Part shown: positions 6,468 to 17,800 of the stretch, piece by piece
Layout: every line of letters starts with the position of its first letter
Numbering within the stretch: position 1 is the stretch's first letter
Virus record (IMG/VR): IMGVR_UViG_3300025131_000505
Location: 1 to 21,313 of that record
Source of the DNA: a virus
DNA: 21,313 nt
Direction: 5' to 3' (one strand)
The notes under the pieces: generated by a model
What the model was told of the DNA's origin: nothing
The model's database searches: none
Seen by the model: only the letters and a program-made list of their open reading frames with translations
Program-made: the position numbers and the translations under genes

Positions 6468-8833
6468 TGGGTATAAAAAGATTTACAGCGTCAATTGATA
6501 CAACTATTACAGATGCTTATGCAGAAAATCTCTCTACTAGGGCGACATCTTCAAATATGGGCGCATCTGATATTTTAGAGACATTTTCAATTTATGGACA
6601 AAGAACGACTGAATCTTTAGAAAGAAGCCGAGTGCTTCTTAAATTCCCAATTGAAGAAATCACATCTTCCAGAGCTAGCGGAATTATTCCAGCAAGCGGC
6701 AGCGTCAGCTTTTTCTTAAAAATGTTCAATGCAGAACATTCCGAAACAGTACCTAGAGACTTCACTATGAGCGTTGCGGCACTAAGCCAATCGTGGCACG
6801 AGGGCCAAGGCTTAGATATGGAAGATTACTCTGATGGGGGCATCGGAGCTAGATCCCGCCGCGGCCCGGGCATTGGTGCAACATGGAATCACAGGTCAAC
6901 AGGTTTGTTTGCTTCTGCTTCTATTGATTTTGACGGCTCAGATGCTATTTTAAAGGTAGCTGATAATGCTTCACTTTCTTTTGGCGATGCCGCTGATGAT
7001 GAGGCTTTTTCATTAAGTGCTTGGGTTAAGGCGGATACTTTAACGGCAGAACGACCTATTATTTCCAAATGGAATACCAATAAAAGAGAATGGTATCTTT
7101 CGATCACTTCTGCTGGTAAAATTTATTTTAAAATATATGATGAATCACTCACCGTGGCTTGCGAACGACAAACCGCTGCATCAACAATTTCTACAGGCAC
7201 ATGGTATCACATTATTGCAACATACGATGGTGCCGAAAGCAGGGGCACAACATCAGATTGTTCTAGCACCGGCACTAAATGTGTTAATAATAATGGCTTA
7301 AAGGTGTACCTAGATGGCACACTTACAATCGATGGTACGGCTAATTCTTCTACGGCTTATGTTGCTATGGAAAATGATGATGAAACATTAAAAATTGGCA
7401 ACAGATATGATGTTGCCGCGGGAGCTAACAGGTATTTTGATGGTAGAATAACTGAAGTCGCGATTTGGGACAAAGAATTAATTCAGACAGAAATTAATCA
7501 AATTTATAACAAAGGTTGCCCAGTAAGCCTTCTTGGCTGCAACAGTGATGCAAGTTCAAATTTGGTTGCTTGGTGGCGCATGGGTGGCGATAAACAGGAC
7601 GCATTGGACAGTTCAGCATACACTTTTGGCACTGGCAATAGAATTGTAGATCAAGTAAGTAACCCAAACTTTATTGCAACTGGCAGCGGCTTTCAGGCTT
7701 CATCTGCCGATATCAAAACAGATACATATCCAAACGCATGCAGCTTTGCTGACAAAGCAAAGTGCTGGGATCAAGCAGGCGGTTCAATAGACACGGGATC
7801 GCTCAACACATCTTTCTTTACAAAGAGTTTTACAGACGGTATTGAAGATTTGGAAGTCGATATTAGTTTCTTGGTGGAAGAGTGGGCCAAAGATACAACT
7901 GGAAGCACCGGCCGTTATAATCACGGTGTAGGTGTATTTCTTTCCGGCAGCGCAGAGGATGGTGGAAATAAAAACTCTTACTACACAAAGAGATTTTTTG
8001 GAAGAGAAAGCGAATTCTTCTTCAGGCGCCCAGTCATTGAAGCTAGGTGGGATAGTGTCAAAAAGGATTCGTCAAGCAGATTTTACTTAAGCAGTTCGTT
8101 ATTGTCAACCGACAATTTAAACAAATTATACCTCTATAATATTGTTAAGGGACAAGCCAAGGGGATCCCCGGCTTGGCCACCGTTGGCGACAAAATTATG
8201 GTTACTTGCTACCAAAAGCTGGGAGGAGCGCCCATTACATTACCGCTCGGCGGCGGCGTCGTTACGGCTGATCAACACAATGTTACTGGTCAACATTTCG
8301 AAGCCGGCATATATACTGCTTCTTTTGCATTTACTAGTTCGAATGTACCTTCATTTTATGCCGTGTGGCATTCCGGGTCTGTTGCCCACGAAGGAACACA
8401 GTTTCATACAAGCTCCCTTATCACGGTAAAGAAGTATGATGCATCAGATTATAATCCTAAGCCATCTTATGTAACATCAATTTCTAATTTCAAGTCAGAA
8501 TATTCTAGAGTGGAAACAGCCAGATTTAGAATATATGTCAGAGAAAAAGATTGGAATCCAACTATTTATACAAAAGCAAAAACGGATCCCGAGACAAATA
8601 TTGTTGATTCAGCTTATTTTAAAGTCGTCCGACTATCTGATAATTACATTGTGGTGCCTTATGATACTGGCAGTGCCTCTGGGACGATGATGTCTTATGA
8701 TTCGCAAGGAAACTATTTTGATTTAGAAATGGGAATGTTTGAGCCAGATTACGCATATGGATTTAAATTCTTACTTAAAGTTAATGGCCAATTTGTGGAA
8801 CAAGAAGAAGTTCATAAATTTCGGGTAGAATAA
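6467..8833 (+). CDS. virion structural protein with inserted LamG-type domain, 788 aa
   Basis: A 788-residue protein following gp6 directly. The outer parts (about 1-145 and 430-788) resemble a structural protein I recall from marine phages. They include a beta-rich N-terminus with 'SWHEGQGLDMEDYSD' near residue 109, 'DGIEDLEVDISFLVEEWA', 'YYTKRFFGRESEFFFRRPVI' followed by EARWD, 'LYLYNIVKGQ' and 'AVWHSGS', then a C-terminal beta domain ending 'VEQEEVHKFRVE'. A LamG/concanavalin-A-like domain (about 146-375) interrupts the first domain, between a 'TWN' strand and a 'CWDQAGG' strand (433-439). Seven of its cysteines lie in and just after this insert. A GGAG at 6453-6456 sits ten bases before the ATG, which overlaps the gp6 stop. 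By position it may replace T4 gp7/gp8-type wedge proteins or anchor fibres; function is inferred. Confidence 0.85.
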   Translation: MGIKRFTASIDTTITDAYAENLSTRATSSNMGASDILETFSIYGQRTTESLERSRVLLKFPIEEITSSRASGIIPASGSVSFFLKMFNAEHSETVPRDFTMSVAALSQSWHEGQGLDMEDYSDGGIGARSRRGPGIGATWNHRSTGLFASASIDFDGSDAILKVADNASLSFGDAADDEAFSLSAWVKADTLTAERPIISKWNTNKREWYLSITSAGKIYFKIYDESLTVACERQTAASTISTGTWYHIIATYDGAESRGTTSDCSSTGTKCVNNNGLKVYLDGTLTIDGTANSSTAYVAMENDDETLKIGNRYDVAAGANRYFDGRITEVAIWDKELIQTEINQIYNKGCPVSLLGCNSDASSNLVAWWRMGGDKQDALDSSAYTFGTGNRIVDQVSNPNFIATGSGFQASSADIKTDTYPNACSFADKAKCWDQAGGSIDTGSLNTSFFTKSFTDGIEDLEVDISFLVEEWAKDTTGSTGRYNHGVGVFLSGSAEDGGNKNSYYTKRFFGRESEFFFRRPVIEARWDSVKKDSSSRFYLSSSLLSTDNLNKLYLYNIVKGQAKGIPGLATVGDKIMVTCYQKLGGAPITLPLGGGVVTADQHNVTGQHFEAGIYTASFAFTSSNVPSFYAVWHSGSVAHEGTQFHTSSLITVKKYDASDYNPKPSYVTSISNFKSEYSRVETARFRIYVREKDWNPTIYTKAKTDPETNIVDSAYFKVVRLSDNYIVVPYDTGSASGTMMSYDSQGNYFDLEMGMFEPDYAYGFKFLLKVNGQFVEQEEVHKFRVE
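6902..7593 (+). other. LamG / concanavalin A-like jelly-roll domain inside the 788-aa protein
   Basis: Residues about 146-375 show the usual LamG order: 'SIDFDGSDAILKVAD' (edge strand), 'FSLSAWVKAD', 'ISKWNTNKREWYLSI', 'GTWYHIIATYDG', 'GLKVYLDGTL', 'TLKIGNRYD', 'FDGRITEVAIWDKEL', then 'LVAWWRMGGD'. The tryptophans, the W-H-I-x-A-T-Y-D-G strand and the 'V-Y-L-D-G' turn are diagnostic. Such domains usually bind carbohydrate or other surface ligands; the ligand is not predictable here. Confidence 0.85.
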
Positions 8834-8835
8834 TA

Positions 8836-11800
8836 ATGAGCATTAAGAAGCTTTTTCACAACAAGAAACAAGAGATTGGTTCTGTAAAGGGGCCCGTCAA
8901 AGCATCACTTTCGAAGTTTACTGCCTCAATTGAATCAGCAGATTTAATTGAAGCTCACCAGTCAAGCTCTCTTATATTTGAACCAAATGTAAATTTTGAT
9001 AAGCCAGAGAACTTTGTTAAATTTGGCTCAGCAGAAAAATATTATTCTAATGCGATTAAAAGAATTTATAAGCAGTATCCATATGACGATACAAATGCAG
9101 CAAAAATTCAATTTTTAAATGGCCTTACCCCACTTGAAAGATATGTCTATGAACACAACTACCCAAGAACTAATGGGTTTGTTTTATTCAACACGCCGGC
9201 TCAAGACAGCTATACTGGAACGGCCGCCGCCTCTTACAAAAACTCTACTACTCACGAATATGTCACTTTTAATGGCTGGTCAGTAAACAGCCTATATGAT
9301 CTTTCAAATAAACGAGAGAACGCCCTTTCTATTGATTTTGCTAGCGGCTCTACGATTGAATGGTGGATGAAAAAACCGGGCGGCAGTACATACGGCGGCA
9401 GCGACAATCAGGTTATTTATGACTTAAGAGACAGTGAAAACTTAGCCCAGCTTATTGTTCACTTGCAGCAGGCTGGCACAAACGACCAGATTACTTATAA
9501 AATTAATTTTGGTAATGGCGCCGGTAGTTGGCAGAGTAGAATTGATTTAGATTTAAATACCGGTGTAGATTGGAGTGCTGATGAGACTTGGCATCACTAT
9601 GCGTTGGTTCAAAATTCATCTTCGGCGGAAGGATTCAGGGTGAGACTTTATGTTGATGGAGCTTTATCAGACGATAGATTTACTCAAGCCGGCGTAGATT
9701 TTGCCGGCAGCGCATACGACAGCGGCGAATTCGTTTTCCCCGGCTCTATAACTGGTTCGTTGCAAGGCACAATTGGCGCTTTAGGTGGTGCCGACAAAAC
9801 CGATGCTGCTTTGGGCTGGGGTAAATTATCAGCATCGATCGATGAATTTAGAGTTTGGAAGACTGAAAGAACATCGGAGCAAGTTGGAAGAAACTATATC
9901 GCGCCGGTTCACGGCGGCGTCATGTCATCTTCTGTTAATAGAGATTTGGGCGTGTACTTCAAGTTCAACGAAGGCGCCACGAATGAAAATACAGATGTTA
10001 CAGTTTTAGATTATTCCGGAAGAGTTTGTAATGGAACTTGGACGGGATATAGCACAACCCCCACCGGTGATGAGGCAATGCGCCAAACTGGTTCGGCGAT
10101 GGTGTTGTCTGGCAAAGTGGACCGCGAAGAAAAAGACCCGATTATTTATAGTTCACACGCAGATGTACAATCTTTAATAAGCGAAAAAGAAACATCTGGA
10201 TCACAATATGATCTTGAGAATTTTTCAAGTTTGCACAACTCAATGCCTAGGTGGATAACAGAGGAAGATGAAGACGGCGGCGAGCTAGGTCAAATTCTGC
10301 AAGTAATGGGCAGCTACTTAGATACTCTGCATGGCCAGATTGGTGAGTTCGTAAACATCAAGGAACCTTCATATCCAGTTTCCGGAAGCAAACCATATCC
10401 ATTTTCTAATAAGCTTTTGAACTCTTTAGGATTTGAAGTACCAGAAGCGTTCGTAGATGAAAACGTCTTTCAAAGCATTACATCCAGAGACAATAAAAGA
10501 ATTTTTGAAGAGAAAGTATACAATTTAAAACAACTAATTTATAGAAACATTTATAACAACCTTTCCTTTATCAACAAGTCAAAGGGCACTGAAAAGTCTT
10601 TTCGTAATATATTTAGATGTTTTGGCGTTGATGACGAGTTAGTAAATTTAAATGTTTATAGCAACAATGAAGTTTTCACTTTAGATGATGATTTTGCAAT
10701 TACATATACAAAAAGAAAAGCAATAGACTTTTCTGGAATTAGCGGCTCTCACAGATCGGCAACGATTTATCAATTTCCGGTGACGATGGGCGGATATGAT
10801 CACGGCTATATTTCCTCTTCGGCAAATAGTTATACGCCGCTGACAGCAGAAGCTGAAATCATATTTCCCAAGTTTGAGCATTTATCACAATCGATAGAAA
10901 CACTTACGACTTCATCATTGTTTGGATGCCACACATCAAACGCAAAGCATGCCGAGACAACTTATAGAAAAGCCGCGGCCGGCTGGGCTGGTGACTACGA
11001 TGTTGCGGCATATGCCATTCGTTCAGTAAACGATTCAGATGCAATTTATTTTCGACTTACCTCTTCAATGATGGGTTTTGATTTGACTTCTTCGGTGTTT
11101 CCCACATCTGCATCGAGCGGCGGCAGCAGAGTATATGACAACTCTAAGTGGAATTTTGCTTTCCGAGTCAAACCAGAACATTACCCGTTTGAGAACGCTG
11201 TAACCGCAGCACTTGGCGGCCTAGTACCGGCACAGAAATATATTAGAAAGACTGTTGAGTTCTATGGAATTAGTTCAATCGGCGGCCAAATAATACATGA
11301 GTTTGCAGTTTCGAAATCTATTAATCAAGATGAGCCGGATGGTGCCCAACAGGGCAGAGGCATTGGACACTTCTTAACTGGCGCTTACAAAAGATTTTAT
11401 ATTGGAGCGGAAAGAACTAACTTTACCGGCTCTGTTGTTAATAAATCTGATGTTAAGTTTTTAAATTTCCGAGTTTGGGGTGATTATCTAACAGACGATG
11501 AAATTAAATATCACGCTAGAGACCCGGATAACTTTGGCCGCTCAAGCCCTTATCAGAACACTTTTGTTTTTGAGACAGGCAGTGCCACCTATCCACTTGG
11601 CACCAACAGCGTGACTGATGAATACATTCCTAGAATTGACACATTGGCTTTGCACTGGGACTTTAACAACATAACGGGTAGCGAAGGAACAAGAATTGTT
11701 GAAGTGCTCGATAGGACATCTGGCTCTCTTGATTTAAAAACAAGGTATGTGGGCCAGTCTTATGGTGAGTTAATAAAGGCAAACCACCCCGGCAGTGGAT

Positions 11801-14800
11801 CATTTTTTGATTCCGGGGCTGATCCGTTTTCATTAGAGTTTGTTCCAACATCGCGACAAAGATTACCAGAGCAACTACAAAGCTCTGATATGATTAAAGT
11901 TTTAACTCGTGACCAAGCAGTGCTTAGAAAGAATATGAAACCAACGAACATGTTCTTTGCAGTCGAGATGAGCATGTATGATATTATATCTAAAAACATA
12001 CTCAACTTCTTTGCGGGTGTTGAAGACTTTAACAACTTAATTGGTGAGCCAGTAAATGCTTACAGAAGCAACTATAAGGCTATGGAGAAGCTAAGACAGT
12101 TGTTTTTTGAAAAAATTAACAATAGGCCAGATGTAGAAAAGTTTGTCAGCATGTATAAGTGGCTTGATTCTGCATTGGATGCTGTGCTTATAAATCTATT
12201 TCCCGCTTCTGCAGCATCAGCAGACAAAGCAAGAACAATTATTGAAAGCCATGTTCTGGAAAGAAATAAGTACAGGCATCGTATACGAGAGATTAATTCC
12301 GCCGGCTTTTCCGGGGATATCCCCTATGTTGAGCCGGCGAGGTTACAAGTATCACCAGAGACTAAAGTTCCGAGTAAACAATATGTGCAGAAGGCCAGAA
12401 AGCCTATGCCGACTTTAACAGAAGATGATCTTGTAGCTCCACCACTTCATACAAAAACGAATACAAAAGAAGCAAAAAAACAAGGGGATAAATTTCAAAC
12501 ACAGAAAGGCTCCGGCGCGGCCATTGCGTCATCGAAGAGTCAGACACATGATGCAAAAGATCCATATGGCTCAAAGCAGGGCCCAGATAAGGGTCTTGCC
12601 TCAAACAGAGTAACATTTATTAATAGCACTCCATCGACACAAATTATATTAGGAGTGTACACTCACGATGAATCAAAGGCGCCCGATTGGCATAGTTATA
12701 AGGAAGAGCCGTTTAATGCTCCATTTTCAATTGCTAAAACAGCTGCTTTAGATGACGCTATTAAATGTGCTACTGCGACAGATGGCACTGAAATTAGCAT
12801 TGCTGTGCCTGTGCCCATTTCTGATCACCCTGTACAAACGGGTGGTATTAAAATCAAAATTAAAACAAGGGCCTACGGCGCCGGCAACGCCGGCCCCGCA
12901 GCAAATGAGATTTTTGTCAAGATACAAGGTAGTCAAGCAGCAACTGCACAAATGATAGCGCATGCCATTAATGGTGAATTAGAACCAGCAGGAATTGAGC
13001 CGTTTGATCTTGATAAACAATTGGATCCGGACATTATATATGGTGAATATTGTTTAAGCGAAAATGATGCTAGTGGTTATGACCACGAACAAGGCGAGTT
13101 TAAGAGATCGGCAATCGGTGTCGCCGGCATAAGTGCTAGCGCCGGCGCATCAGCAAATGAATTTAAACTTACTGCAAATGCTGGTAGAGATGGTGCAAAC
13201 ATTATATTATCTGGAAGTGTAAACCTAAGAGCTTCAAGTTCGACGTTCGCCGGCGCCGGCGATGTCAACATAGAAGCGGATACATTTAGAACACAATTGT
13301 GGTCTAATTTCTTTGGATCGGCAAAAACTGCTGGTCCATTTACACTTCCAGAATTTCATTTAGGACTTGATATAAAAGACACAGATAACACAAAAGAAGG
13401 CAGAAAAACTGAATTAAATAAAAAATATGATGCACATAAGGCATCTTTTGTAGAAGGTGATGCCGCTAGAGACGGGTTGTTTATTGCATTTAACACTGGA
13501 AGCACAAATAAAGAAACTGGTCTACGCAGATTGCGCCCACTGCCCGGTGCTGAATCTGCGGCTAATAATTCGCGTTTAAAACCTGTGATTGTTTATGATC
13601 GCGAACATACAGGCGATAAAGGAAGCCAGAAAAGATTACCATTCACAGTTATGAGTTCTACTGTTGAAGGTGGTTATTCTTCTCAGTTGAATAAAGGAAC
13701 TGCCGCATCACAGTGGACAAAGGTTTCTTTAGAAGACAAACATAAAGACACTTATGGAGATTTTATTGATGCTCCAATGCAAGGCACTTGGACTCGTGAA
13801 AACGTTGGTGGAAATTTATACAGGCATAACAATTTGCTTGTTACAAATTCTATAGTTGCTCGTGGTAAATCTAGGGTTGAGGGATATCATATTACGATCA
13901 ACCCAAGCAAAAACTCTGCAATTCTTACAAACCCAAGAGTTTTTGAAGGAGCACACAACTCAATTTATGCAAACGGTGCGAGGCTAAAAGATGTAAAAAG
14001 ACCAGTAAATATTCAGAATCTAAGCTCCTCTGGCTATGCATTAAATAACACAACTGTTGCTGGCACTGGGCCTTCAAAAGAAAATTTTGGTTCTGCAGTA
14101 AATTCAAATTATAATAGAGACTATGAAGTAGTTTCTATAAACAATAGAAAAAGCAACAATAGATATTTTAGGACACAAGGCGGCGTTACGGCTTCACAAA
14201 CTGCTTTCGGCGCATACGGCCAGTTCTGGTGGGTTCCTGATACAAAGAGCTTTACGCCAGCAACTCTACACGCCTCTACTTTTAATAGGGCGGTTGACTT
14301 TATTAAACAAGACAGAGAAAACACCGGCAGCACCAAAACAGTTTTTGTTTCAAAGTTTTCTGCACCCGGCGGCGCAGCAGAACAAGGTGCTGGCTTCACT
14401 GATATTGAATCTAATCAGTATTCGCCATATAGTGCATTGCCATACAGAAACTTAGTTTTGAGAAGAGCATTAAATAAGGTTTGGTCTAGACCAGCCGGTT
14501 CGCAGGGAACTGATAGCTTGTTTGGAACATCTTATGCTAATTTCCACAAAACACAAAGAAATGATGGCGTAAAGATTACCGGCTCATCTATGGATCCATT
14601 GACGAGGAAGATGGACAAAGACAGTTTGTGGGTTTCGCACGCCATCCCTCGTAATGATTTAGGCTATACTTGGATTAGAAAATCTTGGATTGGAACAATT
14701 AATTCAGATCTGACTGTGTCTTCAACTCTAGGAAATGTTTCTCATATAACATCTAGCGATTTCGCGGTGTTGCTTGGGTTTACTTCTTCGGCAGACACCA

Positions 14801-17800
14801 TAACATTTGTTTCGGGTGGCGAGATTGGGGCTGCATTTCATACTGCCCCCGCACCCGGGAATCAGACGGTTGGCATACAAATTGGAAGAACAACGATCCA
14901 TAGCTCTATGGTTAATTTTACTCCGACTGACTTTGTTGGAACCAATATTCTTATATCTGAGCCGTTTTCTGCTAGTCAAGCATTAACAGGACCGCTTGCG
15001 ACACCAGCAGGCCAGCTTGTTTATACAAGCGGTGATAATATTTTGGGATATCCGGGCGGCGGCAATCGTCTTAACAATTATTTAAATCCGAACTTCGTTG
15101 CTAGCTTTGCACAAGCCGCTGGCTGGTCTCCAAATGCCGATCAGGGCACAGAACCATATGTTTTTAATATGCTTATGTTAAATAGAAATGGCCCATATGG
15201 ACACCCAACGTGGAAGCAAATAAGAACCGGGGAACATAAAATAGCTCGATGGCTTCGCAAAAAGAATATATATCAAAATACACGAACCGTTTATAACAGT
15301 GAAGCTCAAAGGTGGGAAGACAAAGTAAGCGAAATTAGACAAAGCCCAATAACTTCGAAGTTTAAGCCTGTGAGTCAGGGATATAAAGATTTTTCAGTTA
15401 AGTATTCATTTGGAAACGATTTTCACTTTTTTACAAAAACTTATAACTCTGCTTCTAACAAACTTATTACAAACGAAAGAGAGTGGGGCATCTCGCCGGA
15501 TTATGAAAAGTCTGCGCTGTATGAAGAAAGCGACACTAGTTGGACAATGTTGAAATACACAGAGACGGTATTTCCGAAAGATGAAAACGTCTATAGAGAC
15601 CGCTGCAGAAAGAAAACAAGATATGATTTCTTCTGGGATGATAGCTTAACAAGTAGAGTCGCACAAGACGCTGGTAAACTTGAAACAGACGGAATGAAAA
15701 ATAGCCAAGGTATACATGTGGGTAAAAACAAAGGCGGCGCCGCAGCCTCTGATTCATTTATGTCTGTGTGGCCAATGGATATGCAAACTTCATCGGCCGT
15801 TACAAAAGAGAAGTCTGGTGAATTAATGAGAATGGATAATGTGTATAATGCAGACATATCAGATCATTTTGCTATGCCAGATAGTTCTAGTGCAAAATTT
15901 GGCAGAGCTTATGGCGCCTGTCGCCCTGAAAATTTAGTCCACCAGCAAGCTGGCAAGGGGCCCTTCTTTAACAATTATCGTGATTATTCATGGGACACAA
16001 TTTTAATTGGCCAAGATTATTCGCAGTTATCAGAATTTAATATTACTAAGCATATCAACAATGTTATTATAAATTACCGTTCAGATTATTATCAAGATTT
16101 TTATAATTTAGATTTAACAGGTAGTAGTATTTTATCATCAAGTACAAAAAGCTTTTTAGAAACATATAGCAACGCAGAAGAATTTGTGCATTTAGACAGA
16201 GTGACTGATTTATATGGTGCCCCAACTGAAATTTCAATCACATTTAAGGCTATTAAAAAGCTCTTACCAAAAGAAGGGTTTTATCCTGTACAAAGAACAA
16301 TACAGTTGGCAAGAGAATTTTCAGGTTCTTATTCGGAAGAAAATCCAATTATCGGCATAAGTGCACCAGAGGGGGAACTTGGAGTGTGGGAAGGCCCATT
16401 TACATCCAGCAACCCAGCTAAAACTGGTCACTGGAGAACAGTGCTTGAGCCATTCTATGCGCCCGGCATCATGTACAATACAATTAAAGCCGGAATTGCT
16501 GTTGATTATCCAATTATTGATCAAAGAACAATGGATACTGATGAATTTACAAGAACGACCGGATCGGCCGGCCCCCCAGCGACAACGCACGGGCCCAATC
16601 CTACGATGCATTGTTCTGCTTCATATACTTCAAGAATGCCATTTGAGGCAATTATTGAACCCTATCTGTGGTCGCAAAAAATAATAGGATCCGCTAGTGT
16701 AGGTATTAATCCATACAATGCGCCGAATGCGGAACATTTACCCAAGAGTGTTATGAGGCTATATGATATGGATCCAGAATTAATTATCGACAGTACTGGA
16801 ACTATTCAACAATCAAATGGTGTTTATGAAACACACGCTCATAACTTTTTTGCAGAAGTGCCAAATTTCTTTTTAGAGAACGGCCTATCAGTTATTAAAT
16901 CTAAGCCAGAATCGACATGGAAATTCCCCGGCCCGTTATCATCTTCGGCTGATGGAGTAAAAAAGTGGGAAATGGAAATTTTTATAGAAAAGCCAGATAT
17001 GTGGTTTATGCACGATGGTATGGGCTATTTCGGTCACTGGCCCTATGTACATCATCTTCCATCTTATTATGGTATGTATCCATGGGACACTTGCAAAGAG
17101 TCGGGTGCCAGTGTTAGGCCCTGTATAAACAATACCATCGCAAACGGCCGCCAAAACAAATATAACAAAGCATCGTTGAGAATCACATTTGACCCAACAG
17201 CTATTTTTGAAAAGTATCCTGAAAGATTAGCAAGAGGAACATTTACATTAGATGATATTATTAATAATAGTGTCGTTGAATATAGTAATCTTCGCTGGGA
17301 GCAGGCCGGTGCCGATGCTAAAACGGGGATGAGCTTAACTGCGAGTGTAGAAGTTTTTAATATTGTCGGCACCGAAGCGGGTAAAAATCAATGGGCAATT
17401 AATACAAAATTTGAAACACCAATGTATAATTTTGCCAAATGCGATGCGACTCCCGCGTATGTGGTTGGTGGGTTTGCCAATGCTAACTGCGCCACCGCCA
17501 GCGTTCCAGATATGCAATATGGCGGAACATATAGGGGAATATGGCATCAGTATGCCCAAATTCCATCTCCTAATGCTTACGATTTGCTTCGCTTTGGCGT
17601 GAAAGACGCGATGCCACGCCAAGCCGCAACAAATGTCAGCAGGACCGGCTCTTTGGCAGATGCGTGCGGATTTTCTGTAGCACCAATTGAATTAGGAAAA
17701 ATTGCAAAATCAAAACTAATTTACGAAGGCGTGGCTGTAATACCATTCTATACGGATCAAGACACCAAAGAGGAAAAATTCTTTGAAATTCCCGTCGCGA

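Noticed and set aside
14338-14560. Possible protease signature around 'FSAPGG' in the giant protein
   Set aside because: Related marine phage proteins are sometimes labelled as protease-like, as far as I recall, but no catalytic triad is visible here, so I treat it as structural.
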